Origin: Granulicella pectinivorans
Lineage (GTDB): Bacteria; Acidobacteriota; Terriglobia; Terriglobales; Acidobacteriaceae
Reading direction: 5' to 3'
DNA: 64,000 nucleotides
Assembly (NCBI RefSeq): GCF_900114625.1
Contig: NZ_FOZL01000001.1
Location: 3,968,001-4,032,000 of the forward strand
In this document: positions 26,906 through 36,321 of the stretch, in pieces
Numbering within the stretch: the stretch's first letter is position 1
Layout of the letters: every line of letters starts with the position of its first letter
Translations under genes and position numbers: made by a program
Notes under the pieces: generated by a model
What the model saw: only the letters and a program-made list of their open reading frames with translations
Told to the model about the DNA's origin: nothing
The model's database searches: none

Positions 26906-29900
26906 CTAGACCTGCGGCTTGGGCGTAAGGCGGACGAAGCCCTGGACCCGTTCCGGCCAGTTCCCCAGAAGCGCGGCAGCAAGTGCGCTGGAGGCCTTCT
27001 CCGTGTGGACTTCGAGCAGACCGCGCAGCTCCGCCTGGATCTCGGGACTGCAGTCGTCGAAGGCCGTAGGCTCCATGAAGTCGACATGGTAGCGCTTGTC
27101 GTTGACGAACGATCCGTCGCCATCGAACACCCACGCCACGCCCCCGGTCATGCCCGCTCCGAAGTTCATGCCGGCGCGTCCCAGAACGGCGACCGTTCCA
27201 CCCGTCATGTACTCGCATCCGTGATCGCCAACGCCTTCCACCACGGCGGTCACGCCGGAGTTGCGCACGGCAAACCGCTCGCCAGCGCGTCCAGCCGCGT
27301 AGAGCGCCCCGGAGGTCGCGCCATACAGCGCCACATTGCCGAGGATCACATGCTGTCCGCTATCCTTGGCCGCAAGGCCGGTCGCGCGGATCACAATCTC
27401 GCCACCTGACAGACCCTTGCCGACGAAATCGTTGGCCTGGCCGTCGAGACGCAGCGTCATACCCTTCACCGCGAAGGCGCCGAAGGACTGGCCCGCGATG
27501 CCTTCGAGCTCCATTCGAGCCTCCGGTACGGCAGCTTCGTCTTCGACCGTCTTCAGCGCATACGCTCCGGCGAGCTTTGTGCCCACCGAGCGGTCGCCAT
27601 TGTCGACCTTCGCACGGACAAAATACGGTTCGCGTTGTTCCAGCGCCCGAAGCGCCGGCTCAACCCAGGCATCGTCGATAGGCGCCTTCTCGTCGGGACG
27701 GTTGTTCGGCTTGCCCTCCCAGCTCTTCGGCCCGTCGTTCACCCGCTCCAGCATGGGGCTCAGGTCGAGGTTGCCCTCGAACCGGACCTGCTCCAGCAGA
27801 TCCGTGCGGCCGACAGCCGCCTCCAGCGAAGGCAGTCCATAGCGAGCCAGAAGATGACGCAGATCCGAGGAGAGCTCCTCGAAGAAGCGAACTACATGCT
27901 CCGGCTTACCGCGGAACTTGGCCCGCAGCTCAGGCTTCTGGGTCGCAATGCCCGTCGGGCACGTGTTCAGGTGACACTGGCGAGCCATATCGCAGCCCAG
28001 CACCACGAGAACCGCCGTCCCGAAAGCGTACTCATCCGCCCCAAGCAGCGCAGCCACAAGAACGTCATGAGCCGTGGCGAGCCCACCATCGGTACGCAGA
28101 CGAACGCGTCCGCGCATGCCGTTATGCATCAGCACCTGCTGCGCTTCGGCGAGGCCAAGCTCCCACGGATTGCCCGCGTACTTGATGCTCGAAAGCGCCG
28201 CCGCACCCGTCCCTCCGGTGTTGCCGGCGATGACGATAAAGTCCGCATACGCCTTGGCCACGCCCGCGGCCACGGTACCGACGCCGCAGCTCGAAACCAG
28301 CTTCACGCCAACTGATGCCTTCGGGTTCACGCGCTTCAGGTCATAGATCAACTGCGCCAGATCTTCGATCGAGTAGATATCGTGATGCGGCGGAGGCGAA
28401 ATCAACGAGACGCCCGGCTGCGCATGACGCAGACGAGCAATCAGGCCGCTGACCTTGTGTCCCGGAAGCTGTCCGCCCTCACCGGGCTTCGCCCCCTGGG
28501 CGACCTTGATCTCGATCTCCTCGGCGTGCGCCAGATACTCGGCGGTGACGCCGAACCGGCCCGAAGCCACCTGCTTGATCTTGTTATTCAGCGAAACATG
28601 GACCGCCGGAGCCTCGATGGGGCGCTCCATGACAGCCACGCCCCCCGAAGCGAGCGAACGGCCCGAGCCATCGCCACCTGCCGGCACAAGCTGCGGCTGG
28701 GCCTTGTAGACATCCCTGTCTTCCCCGCCCTCGCCCGTGTTGGACCGGCCGCCGAGCATGTTCATCGCAGCGGTGATGGTCTGGTGGGCCTCAGGGCTCA
28801 GCGAGCCAAGCGACATGGCCGAAGCCACAAAGCGCTTCACGATGCTCGAGTTCGACTCGATCGCCTCAAGCCGCAACTCCGCACCCGCCGGACGAATCTC
28901 CAGCAGATCGCGCAGCACGGCAGGCTCACGGTTCACCACACCCTGCGTGTAGATCTGGAACGCCGCGGCCGGGTCCGCAGGCTGCGGCACATTCCGTGCG
29001 CTGCCCACCACGGACTGCAGCGCCTTCACGGTCGGTGGCTGCCAGGCGTGCGGCTCGGCCAGGTCGGCCTTGCGGAAACGCACCCAGCCATAGTCCGGCA
29101 GCTCCGCCGAAACAGCGGCCACAGTCGGCTGCCAGGTCGCGCGGAGATGCGCTTCCAGGTCCGAGAACCCGATACCGCTCAGCGGTGCCGGCGTATCGAC
29201 AAAGCAACGATCCACAACGCTCTGGTGCAGTCCGAGAATGTCGAACAGGTGCGCCCCACGGTAGCTGTCCACCACCGAGATGCCCATCTTCGACATCACC
29301 TTGGCGAGCCCCGCATCCAGCGCCTTCAGCATCCGGTACTCGCTGGCGGCGCGGTCTCCCCCGGCGGGCGTCAGAGCCATACCGGTCTCGAGCGCGAGCC
29401 ACGGGCACACCGCGCCCGCGCCATACCCAATCAGCACGGCGGCATGGTGGATGTCGCGGCAATCGCCCGCTTCCACAGCGATCCCGGTCAGCGTACGCAG
29501 TCCTGCAGCCACAAGAGCCTGATGCACCGCGCCGGTCGCCATCGCCATGGGCACAGGGACGAGCTCAGGGCTGGCGGAACGGTCCGACAACAGAAGAAGA
29601 CGGGCACCGTCGCGGACCAGCTCCACCGCGCGGTCGCAGATGACATCGAGCGCCGTCGCGAGGGTCTGATCCTCTTCGATGCGACAGTGCAGCTCAGCCA
29701 GGCGCATCTCGTCGACGTGACCGTACTGACCGCTGCGCAGAGCCGCGACCTGTCCGGTCGAGAGGAACGGCGACTTGAGCCAGAGGCCAGGCAAAGGAGC
29801 GTTCTTGTCCAGCAGGTGAGGCCACGGTCCAAGGCGCGTATGCAGCGAGACCACGCACGCCTCCCGGAGCGGATCGATCGCGGGATTCGTCACCTGCGCA

Positions 29901-31417
29901 AAGCGCTGGCGGAAGTACGCGTAGACCGGCCGCGGAGCCTTCGCCAGGAAGGCCAGCGGGGTGTCGTCGCCCATCGACCAGACAGCATCCTTGCCGTCGG
30001 CTGCCATCGGCTGCAAAATCATCTTCACGTCTTCGCGCGTGTAGCCAAAGCCACGCTGCAGAGCCGAAAGAGCAGCCGCATCCGGGCTCACCGACGCGAT
30101 GCCCGCCAAAGGCATATCGGTCGAGGCTGGCATCTCGCCCATCTCTTCGTCGAAGAGCGCGAGCAGCGCCTCGTCCTCATAAAACTTGTTCCGCGCAAGA
30201 TCGACGACCAGCATCTGGCCGGGGCCAAGGCGTCCGCTGTGCGAAACGCGCTCGGGATCGAGGTCGACCAGTCCAGCCTCGGACCCGGCAACGACCAGCC
30301 CGTCCAGCGTAACGGCAAAGCGGCAGGGCCGAAGTCCATTGCGGTCGAGCGCAGCGCCCACCAGCGTGCCATCTGAGAACGCAATGGCGGCCGGGCCATC
30401 CCAAGGCTCCGCGCAGTCGGTGTTGTAGCGCAGGAAGGCCGATCCCAGGTGCCCTTCTTCGGCAGGCGGAAGCAGCATACGCACAGCCTCGGCCGTCGTA
30501 CGTCCGTTGCGCGAGAGCAGCTCGATCGCCTCGTCCAGGCTCGTCGAATCCGTGCCGCCGTGCGTCAGCACCGGCTTGCACTCGACCGGCAGCGTCGCGT
30601 CGCGGGCCACCATGCGCGAGCGATTGCCCCACACGGTGTTGATCTCGCCATTGTGCGCCAGCATCCGTCCCGGCTGCGCCCGGTGCCAGCTCGGAGCCGT
30701 GTTCGTCGCATAACGCTGATGGAAGATCGCAAAAGGAGTCACATACTCCTCCGACGCCAGGTCGGGGAAGAACTCAGGCAGCAGCGTGCCGGAGCACATC
30801 GCCTTATACACAAGAGTCTTCGAAGAAAGAGAGCAGAGGTAGCCCTCAACTTCACCGGCTTCGGTCAGCTTTTCGAACTGCTTCCGCGCCAGGTAAAGGC
30901 GGCGTTCCATGGTGGCGGCATCGCCTTCGCCATTCACGACAAGAACCTGCTTGATCACCGGCATGGTGGAGAGAGCGATTTCGCCAAGCACCTCAGGCTT
31001 CGTCGGAACCTCGCGCCAACACAGAACCTTCAGGTCCTGCGAGACGAGACATCGCTCGATCACGGCTTCCGCCTTGGTCTCACCCGCAGGCAGGAACAGC
31101 ATCCCCACACCCAGCGCGCCATCGACCGCGTGGCCGCATGCACCAAGCAGATACGCAGCCGGCACAGCGGTCATCAGACCCACGCCGTCCGAGCTCTTGC
31201 CATCGGCCGCAACCGCACCGCGGTGCGCCAGACGCGCAAGCGCACCCGCAGCCTGTTTCAAGATGGTGTGTGAAGCGACTGCGTCGATCGAAGCCACAAA
31301 TCCAACGCCACAAGAATCCTGATCGAAACGTGCATCGACCAGATTGCGCCTCCCATTTTGAGAGACGCCAATGCCGACGGCAGCATCCTGCCGGTTACCT
31401 GTTGTTAACCAGTCCAT
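26906..31417 (-). CDS. gltB: Glutamate synthase large subunit
   Basis: 1503 residues, full length. Makes glutamate from 2-oxoglutarate and glutamine-derived ammonia. A 35-residue propeptide precedes the class-II amidotransferase nucleophile in DSCGVGFVAS (C36). The central domain leads to the FMN-binding synthase barrel (GLIARLRHAQPGVSLISPPP, GNTGGTGAAALSS), and the 3Fe-4S cluster motif is CDMARQCHLNTCPTG. The C-terminal GXGXG beta-helix has repeated GAxSGALYAAGRAGERF-type turns. The small subunit gltD is not adjacent. Divergent from the arginine operon; glutamate is the precursor of that pathway. A TATAGT hexamer (31423-31428, minus) sits only a few bases before the ATG. Confidence 0.96.
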   Translation of the reverse strand: MDWLTTGNRQDAAVGIGVSQNGRRNLVDARFDQDSCGVGFVASIDAVASHTILKQAAGALARLAHRGAVAADGKSSDGVGLMTAVPAAYLLGACGHAVDGALGVGMLFLPAGETKAEAVIERCLVSQDLKVLCWREVPTKPEVLGEIALSTMPVIKQVLVVNGEGDAATMERRLYLARKQFEKLTEAGEVEGYLCSLSSKTLVYKAMCSGTLLPEFFPDLASEEYVTPFAIFHQRYATNTAPSWHRAQPGRMLAHNGEINTVWGNRSRMVARDATLPVECKPVLTHGGTDSTSLDEAIELLSRNGRTTAEAVRMLLPPAEEGHLGSAFLRYNTDCAEPWDGPAAIAFSDGTLVGAALDRNGLRPCRFAVTLDGLVVAGSEAGLVDLDPERVSHSGRLGPGQMLVVDLARNKFYEDEALLALFDEEMGEMPASTDMPLAGIASVSPDAAALSALQRGFGYTREDVKMILQPMAADGKDAVWSMGDDTPLAFLAKAPRPVYAYFRQRFAQVTNPAIDPLREACVVSLHTRLGPWPHLLDKNAPLPGLWLKSPFLSTGQVAALRSGQYGHVDEMRLAELHCRIEEDQTLATALDVICDRAVELVRDGARLLLLSDRSASPELVPVPMAMATGAVHQALVAAGLRTLTGIAVEAGDCRDIHHAAVLIGYGAGAVCPWLALETGMALTPAGGDRAASEYRMLKALDAGLAKVMSKMGISVVDSYRGAHLFDILGLHQSVVDRCFVDTPAPLSGIGFSDLEAHLRATWQPTVAAVSAELPDYGWVRFRKADLAEPHAWQPPTVKALQSVVGSARNVPQPADPAAAFQIYTQGVVNREPAVLRDLLEIRPAGAELRLEAIESNSSIVKRFVASAMSLGSLSPEAHQTITAAMNMLGGRSNTGEGGEDRDVYKAQPQLVPAGGDGSGRSLASGGVAVMERPIEAPAVHVSLNNKIKQVASGRFGVTAEYLAHAEEIEIKVAQGAKPGEGGQLPGHKVSGLIARLRHAQPGVSLISPPPHHDIYSIEDLAQLIYDLKRVNPKASVGVKLVSSCGVGTVAAGVAKAYADFIVIAGNTGGTGAAALSSIKYAGNPWELGLAEAQQVLMHNGMRGRVRLRTDGGLATAHDVLVAALLGADEYAFGTAVLVVLGCDMARQCHLNTCPTGIATQKPELRAKFRGKPEHVVRFFEELSSDLRHLLARYGLPSLEAAVGRTDLLEQVRFEGNLDLSPMLERVNDGPKSWEGKPNNRPDEKAPIDDAWVEPALRALEQREPYFVRAKVDNGDRSVGTKLAGAYALKTVEDEAAVPEARMELEGIAGQSFGAFAVKGMTLRLDGQANDFVGKGLSGGEIVIRATGLAAKDSGQHVILGNVALYGATSGALYAAGRAGERFAVRNSGVTAVVEGVGDHGCEYMTGGTVAVLGRAGMNFGAGMTGGVAWVFDGDGSFVNDKRYHVDFMEPTAFDDCSPEIQAELRGLLEVHTEKASSALAAALLGNWPERVQGFVRLTPKPQV

Positions 31418-31497
31418 GCTTCACTATACTTCGATTAGCGTCCCTTTTTGCTCAGGGATGGCCTACGAAGCCCTCATCTTTCGAGTCAACGCTGCCC

Positions 31498-31556
31498 TTG
31501 ACGACCGAATGCTGCGTTCATGTATATTTATACATGTTGATGTATTTTTATGCATC
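31498..31556 (+). promoter_or_regulatory. argR operon promoter with two tandem ARG boxes
   Basis: -35 TTGACG (31498-31503) and a -10 in TGTATATT (31521-31528). Two 18-bp ARG boxes follow: CATGTATATTTATACATG (31519-31536) and GATGTATTTTTATGCATC (31539-31556), each almost fully palindromic and 2 bp apart, centre-to-centre 20 bp. Known ARG boxes are 18-bp palindromes of the form nnTGAATwwwwATTCAnn, arranged in pairs. Box 1 covers the -10, so ArgR binding would block its own operon. Confidence 0.85.
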
Positions 31557-31582
31557 ACGGAATTCGGTCATCTGTCCTAGTC

Positions 31583-32020
31583 ATGAAGCTTCAACGCCAT
31601 TCCGCCATCCGTGAGGTTCTCAGCTCCGGAAACGTCGCCAATCAGGATGACCTGCGGCGCAAACTCGCCGCGCTCGGTCATACCGTCACGCAGGCCACGC
31701 TCTCGCGCGACATCCGCGAACTCAACCTCTCCAAGGGACCAAACGGATATCGTCTCCCGAACGTCCCCACCACCGATGACGATCTCCCCGAAACCTTCGA
31801 CGTCCTGAAGAGCTTCGGCCTTGAGGTCCGGCAGGCGCAGAATCTCATCGTCATCATCACCACTACCGGAGGCGCGCAGCCCATCGCCGCCAACATCGAC
31901 TACGAAGACTGGCCGGAGGTCGTCGGTACCATCGCCGGCGACGACACCGTACTCATCATCTGTCCCGATGACAAACGCGCAGCCACGCTGCGGGGAAGGA
32001 TTGCGACCTACATTGGCTAG
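31583..32020 (+). CDS. argR: Arginine repressor ArgR
   Basis: 145 residues, normal length. Winged helix MKLQRHSAIREVLSSGNVAN with ATLSRDIRELNLSK (recognition helix region), hinge, then the hexamerising arginine-binding domain: NLIVIITTTGGAQPIAANID and the conserved GTIAGDDTVLIIC. Start ATG 31583 begins at the family's usual position. First gene of argR-C-B-D-F, so the repressor is part of the operon it controls; two ARG boxes lie just upstream. Confidence 0.94.
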   Translation: MKLQRHSAIREVLSSGNVANQDDLRRKLAALGHTVTQATLSRDIRELNLSKGPNGYRLPNVPTTDDDLPETFDVLKSFGLEVRQAQNLIVIITTTGGAQPIAANIDYEDWPEVVGTIAGDDTVLIICPDDKRAATLRGRIATYIG

Positions 32021-33074
32021 CCCACAGCAAAGCCCACGCGTAGCCGTAGCCGGCGTCTCCGGCTACTCCGGCGGCGAACTCGCCCGCCTGCTCCTCAACC
32101 ACCCGGGGCTCACCACCCGCCCGATGTTCTTCGGTCGCGCCGGTGAAGCCACCGGACAGGTCCTCACCGACCTCCAGCCCCAGCTCGCCACCACCGACGG
32201 CATCGCCGACCCTATCCTTCCCTTCTCCTGGGACACGCTCGTCGCGAACAAGATCGACATCCTATTCCTCGCACTGCCTCATGAGCAGTCCCGCGAGTGG
32301 GCTCCCGAGGCCATCCGGCGCGGCATCCGCGTCATCGACCTCAGCGGGGCATGGCGCCTCAAGGAAAAGAAGAACAGCGCCGTCTACAACCTCACCGACG
32401 CCGATCCCGCCGCAGCCGACGCCCTCGAAACCGAAGCCGTCTTCGGTGCCCCCGAGCTTCATGCCGAAGCGATCGCCAAGGCTCGCCTGCTCGCCAATCC
32501 CGGCTGCTACTCCACCTCGATGATCCTCGCTCTCGCCCCGTTGGCGAAGGCTGGCCTCCTCGATCCGAAGGAACTCATCGTCTGCGACGCAAAATCCGGC
32601 GTAAGCGGCGCGGGCAAGGCCGCCACGGCCAAGACGCATTTCATGTATGCAGCCGACAACCTCTCCGCCTACAACGTCTTCGGTCACCGTCACACCGGGG
32701 AACTGCTCGAGCAGTTGCACTTGAGTGAAGATCAGATTCAGTTCACGCCGCATCTGCTGCCGATTCCGCGTGGCATCCTCTCGACGATCTATGTGCGTTT
32801 AACCCAGCCCACGACGCCGGAAGCCATCACGAAGTTATTCGCTGACTTCTACGCGGGAAAGCGCATGGTGCGTCTCCACCAGACGCCCAACCTGCCGCAG
32901 ATTCAGCATGTCGTCCGAACCAACTACTGCGACATCGGCTTTCACCTTCACAAAAACGGAACACGCCTTCTCCTCGTCTCGTGCCTTGATAACCTCTTGA
33001 AGGGCGCTGCAGGACAGGCGGTACAAAACATGAACCTGATGCTCGGGTTCGCGGAACAGGATGGCCTTCTATGA
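32013..33074 (+). CDS. argC: N-acetyl-gamma-glutamyl-phosphate reductase
   Basis: 353 residues. Third step of arginine synthesis: NADPH reduction of N-acetylglutamyl phosphate. NADP-binding start RVAVAGVSGYSGGELARLL, catalytic cysteine in NPGCYSTSMILAL, and the substrate loop DAKSGVSGAGKAATAKTHF. The end contains CLDNLLKGAAGQAVQNMN, a family signature. Start is most likely TTG 32013, overlapping the argR stop by 8 nt; a second in-frame TTG at 32001 abuts the GGGGAAGGA SD. Ends in an ATGA overlap with argB. Confidence 0.94.
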   Translation: MASPQQSPRVAVAGVSGYSGGELARLLLNHPGLTTRPMFFGRAGEATGQVLTDLQPQLATTDGIADPILPFSWDTLVANKIDILFLALPHEQSREWAPEAIRRGIRVIDLSGAWRLKEKKNSAVYNLTDADPAAADALETEAVFGAPELHAEAIAKARLLANPGCYSTSMILALAPLAKAGLLDPKELIVCDAKSGVSGAGKAATAKTHFMYAADNLSAYNVFGHRHTGELLEQLHLSEDQIQFTPHLLPIPRGILSTIYVRLTQPTTPEAITKLFADFYAGKRMVRLHQTPNLPQIQHVVRTNYCDIGFHLHKNGTRLLLVSCLDNLLKGAAGQAVQNMNLMLGFAEQDGLL

Positions 33075-33853
33075 AATTTGTCGTCAAGCTGGGCGGAGCT
33101 GCCCTTGAAGATCCGAAGCTCCTGCATGCCTGCGGACGCGCCATCGCCGATCTCGTCAAGGACGGGAATCAGGTGGCCGTCGTGCATGGCGGCGGCGTGC
33201 AGTTGACCAGAACCCTCGCGGCCATGGGCAAGAAGAGCGAGTTCATCTCCGGACTCCGCGTCACCGACGCCGAGACCCGCGATGCAGCCCTCATGGTGCT
33301 CGCCGGACGCGTCAACAAGTCTCTCGTCGCCGCCCTCGGCAAGCACGGGCAGGATGCAGTCGGCCTCGCCGGTGGCGACGGCAACGTCTTCCGCGCCCGC
33401 AAGAAGAAGACCAACCCCGACCTCGGCTTCGTCGGCGAGATCGCCCAATCGAACCCCCGCTATCTCGAAGCCATCTGGGCCATGGGTGCGGTGCCCGTCA
33501 TCTCCTCCATCGCCCTCGGCTTCGACGGCGAGTACTACAACATCAACGCCGACGAGATGGCCTCGGCCTGCGCCATCGCCACTAAGGCCGACACCCTCGT
33601 CTTCCTCACCGATGTCCCCGGCGTCAAGGGTGCGGACGGTCAGGTCATGCGTTGGCTCACCCTCGCGCAGATCCCCGCACTCGAGAAGCAGTCCATCGTC
33701 TCCGGCGGCATGCTGCCCAAGCTCAACGCCTGCAAAGCCGCGCTGCTGGGCGGCGTCAAGCGAGTCCGCATCCTCCCCGCCGAGTCGGCTGCCGTGCTGC
33801 CCGACCTTATCTCAACCCGCGTCAACGATGGAACGGAGGTCATGGTCGCATGA
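33071..33853 (+). CDS. argB: Acetylglutamate kinase
   Basis: 260 residues. Phosphorylates N-acetylglutamate. Amino-acid-kinase fold: FVVKLGGAALEDP, substrate glycine loop VVHGGGVQLTRTL, then GLAGGDGNVFRARK, NINADEMASACAIATKADTL with LTDVPGVKGADG, and SGGMLPKLNACKAAL. It lacks an N-terminal helix extension, which is the arginine-insensitive form, so feedback control may rest on ArgR. ATGA overlaps on both sides with argC and argD. Confidence 0.94.
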   Translation: MKFVVKLGGAALEDPKLLHACGRAIADLVKDGNQVAVVHGGGVQLTRTLAAMGKKSEFISGLRVTDAETRDAALMVLAGRVNKSLVAALGKHGQDAVGLAGGDGNVFRARKKKTNPDLGFVGEIAQSNPRYLEAIWAMGAVPVISSIALGFDGEYYNINADEMASACAIATKADTLVFLTDVPGVKGADGQVMRWLTLAQIPALEKQSIVSGGMLPKLNACKAALLGGVKRVRILPAESAAVLPDLISTRVNDGTEVMVA

Positions 33854-35121
33854 GCACTGCAATCGCCACCACACAACTTGAGGAGCTGCAAACCGCCGAG
33901 TCCAGACTCCTCGTCCAGACCTACGGCCGGTACCCGGTCGAGCTCGCCAGCGGCGAAGGCGTCTATCTCTATGACAGCGAGGGCAAGCGCTACCTCGATC
34001 TGCTCTCCGGCATCGGTGTCTCCGCCCTCGGCTACAACCACCCCGCCATTACAGCAGCTATCACGAAGCAGGCCGAGACGCTGATTCACACGTCGAACCT
34101 CTTCTTCCATCGCGGCACCACCGAAGTCGCCCTCCGCCTCACCGAGATCACCGGCCTCGACCGCGTCTTCCTCTGCAACTCCGGCACCGAAGCCTGGGAA
34201 GCAGCGCTCAAGCTCGCCCGCGCCCACGCCGGACTGCTGCGCGCCGAAGGCAAGCAGATCGGCACCAAAATCATCGCGCTCGAGAACAGCTTCCACGGCC
34301 GCTCCATCGGCTCCGTCTCGACCACCCACAAGGCCGCCTACCGTGAGCCCTTCGGCCCCGTCATGCCCGGCGTCGAATTCGTGAAGCACAACGATGTCGC
34401 CGCTCTCAAGGCCGCGTTCTCGAACGAAGTCTGCGCCATCGCCATCGAAGTCCTCCAGGGCGAAGGCGGCATCAACTGGATCAGCGAAGAGTTCCTCGCC
34501 ACAGCCCGTGAGCTCTGCGACTCCACCGGTGCCCTTCTCCTCTTCGACGAGATCCAGTCCGGCATGGGCCGCACCGGCACCTGGTGCGCCTACCAGCACT
34601 TCAGCGTGCGCCCCGACGTCACCACACTCGCCAAGCCCCTCGCCGGCGGCGTCCCCATGGGTGCCATGCTCTGCACCGAAGAAGCCGCCCGCGCCTTCAA
34701 GCCCGGCATGCACGGAACGACCTTCGGCGGAAATCCCCTGGCCTGTGCCGTGGCGATCGCGGTCATCGACACCATCAAGCACGAGGGCCTGTTGGCTCAT
34801 GTAACCGAAGTCGGCACTTATTTCATCGAGCAATTTAACGAACTCAAAAAGAAGCACGAAGCCATCGTGGAAGTCCGCGGAGCCGGCCTGATGATCGGCG
34901 TCGACTTCCACTCCGCCGACGTCGCCAAGCATCTGCACGAAACCATGATGGAGCGTGGATTCATCCTCAACCGCACGCACGACACGGTCCTCCGTTTCCT
35001 TCCGCCCTATATCCTCACCCGCGACCAGATCGATATCGCGATCCGGACCATGGACGAGATCCTCACCACCATGCCATCGTTGGCAGCATCCAATCTCGCT
35101 GGAGAGAAAGCACATGGGTAG
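33850..35121 (+). CDS. argD: Acetylornithine aminotransferase
   Basis: 423 residues, class-III PLP aminotransferase. N-terminal YGRYPVELASGEGVYLYDSE, PLP phosphate loop NSGTEAWEAALKLAR, NSFHGRSIGSVSTT, aspartate in LLLFDEIQSGMGRTG, and the PLP lysine in TTLAKPLAGGVPMGAML. Transfers an amino group from glutamate to N-acetylglutamate semialdehyde. Starts in an ATGA overlap with argB; the argF ATG lies 8 nt inside its end. Confidence 0.94.
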   Translation: MSTAIATTQLEELQTAESRLLVQTYGRYPVELASGEGVYLYDSEGKRYLDLLSGIGVSALGYNHPAITAAITKQAETLIHTSNLFFHRGTTEVALRLTEITGLDRVFLCNSGTEAWEAALKLARAHAGLLRAEGKQIGTKIIALENSFHGRSIGSVSTTHKAAYREPFGPVMPGVEFVKHNDVAALKAAFSNEVCAIAIEVLQGEGGINWISEEFLATARELCDSTGALLLFDEIQSGMGRTGTWCAYQHFSVRPDVTTLAKPLAGGVPMGAMLCTEEAARAFKPGMHGTTFGGNPLACAVAIAVIDTIKHEGLLAHVTEVGTYFIEQFNELKKKHEAIVEVRGAGLMIGVDFHSADVAKHLHETMMERGFILNRTHDTVLRFLPPYILTRDQIDIAIRTMDEILTTMPSLAASNLAGEKAHG

Positions 35122-36211
35122 CAAAACCGTCATCATGAACAAGCCCAACGAAGAAGTCCTCGTCGCCCCCAAGGCCACCGTCACGCTCGGCATCCAGTCC
35201 GACACCGCCTTCTCGGAGGCCACCAAGCGCATGAACGGTCGCGACCTCTGCTCCATCGCCGACCTCTCCGTCCAGGAGATGGCCGCCATCATGGAACTCG
35301 CCCACGCCGTCAAAAACCACCCCGAAGACTTCCGCCACGCCCTCGACGCGCGCCAGATGGTCATGTTCTTCGAGAAGGCCTCGCTCCGTACCCGCCTCAC
35401 CTTCGAAGCCGCCATCAACACCCTCGGCGGCAACGCCATCTTCGTCGACCAGACCCAGTCGCCCCTCGGCGAGCGCGAGTCCCTGCCCGACATGGCCCAC
35501 AACGTCGAGCGCTGGATGTCCATCATCGTCCTCCGCACCTACTCCCACGACACCATCACCGAGATGGCCGCCTGCTCCAAGGTCCCCGTCATCAACGCCC
35601 TCTCGGACCTCGAGCACCCCTGCCAGGCCATCGCCGACTTCTTCACCCTCGAAGAGCGCTTCGGCTCCGTCGAAGGCCTCAAGTTCACCTACGTCGGCGA
35701 CGGCAACAACGTCTGCCACTCCCTCATGCTGGCCGCCGCACAGCTCGGCGCGCACTGCACCATCGCGACGCCCAAGGGCTTCGCCCCCAAGCTGGAGATC
35801 ATCCACAAGGCCATCGAGATCGCCGAGACCACCGGTGCCTCCATCACCCTCACCACCGATCCCATCAAGGCCGTCACCGGCGCCGACGCCGTCTACACCG
35901 ACGTCTGCACCAGCATGGGCTTCGAGCACGAGGCCACCAAACGCGCCCCCATCTTCAAGCCCTACCAGGTCAACGAAGCCCTGATGGCGCACGCGCAGCC
36001 CCACGCCGTCTTCATGCACTGCCTCCCCGCCCACCGCAACGCCGAGGTCACAGATGCCGTCCTCGACGGCCCGCAGTCGGTCGTCTTCGACCAGGCCGAG
36101 AACCGCATGCACGCCCAGAAGGCCCTCCTCCTCATGCTGCTCGGCGGGGCCAAGCGCATCTCCAACTCCCGCGACCGCGGCATCCAGGCCCGCAAGCGCG
36201 TCACCGCATAA
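35114..36211 (+). CDS. argF: Ornithine carbamoyltransferase
   Basis: 365 residues, longer than usual (about 310-340) through a 35-residue N-terminal extension with several alternative starts. Carbamoyl-phosphate site FFEKASLRTRLTFE (SxRTR), HPCQ in LEHPCQAIADFF, ornithine loop DVCTSMGFE (SMG), and HCLPAHR with the catalytic cysteine. These favour true ornithine carbamoyltransferase over the N-acetylornithine type. Overlaps argD by 8 nt. A hairpin follows, which may separate it from argH. Confidence 0.92.
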   Translation: MGSKTVIMNKPNEEVLVAPKATVTLGIQSDTAFSEATKRMNGRDLCSIADLSVQEMAAIMELAHAVKNHPEDFRHALDARQMVMFFEKASLRTRLTFEAAINTLGGNAIFVDQTQSPLGERESLPDMAHNVERWMSIIVLRTYSHDTITEMAACSKVPVINALSDLEHPCQAIADFFTLEERFGSVEGLKFTYVGDGNNVCHSLMLAAAQLGAHCTIATPKGFAPKLEIIHKAIEIAETTGASITLTTDPIKAVTGADAVYTDVCTSMGFEHEATKRAPIFKPYQVNEALMAHAQPHAVFMHCLPAHRNAEVTDAVLDGPQSVVFDQAENRMHAQKALLLMLLGGAKRISNSRDRGIQARKRVTA

Positions 36212-36236
36212 GCAATCGATTCGGTTACAAACAAGG

Positions 36237-36271
36237 ACCCCATCCCTTTGGCTCTCTCAAAAGGATGGGGT
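36237..36271 (+). terminator. Hairpin between argF and argH
   Basis: ACCCCATCC (36237-36245) pairs with GGATGGGGT (36263-36271), extended by TTT/AAA inside. No T run follows, so it may be an attenuating or mRNA-stabilising hairpin rather than a strong terminator. Confidence 0.4.
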
Positions 36272-36321
36272 ATGCAACATAACGAGATCGCTTTCCCCGT
36301 AGTCAGACAAGGCAATCCGAG

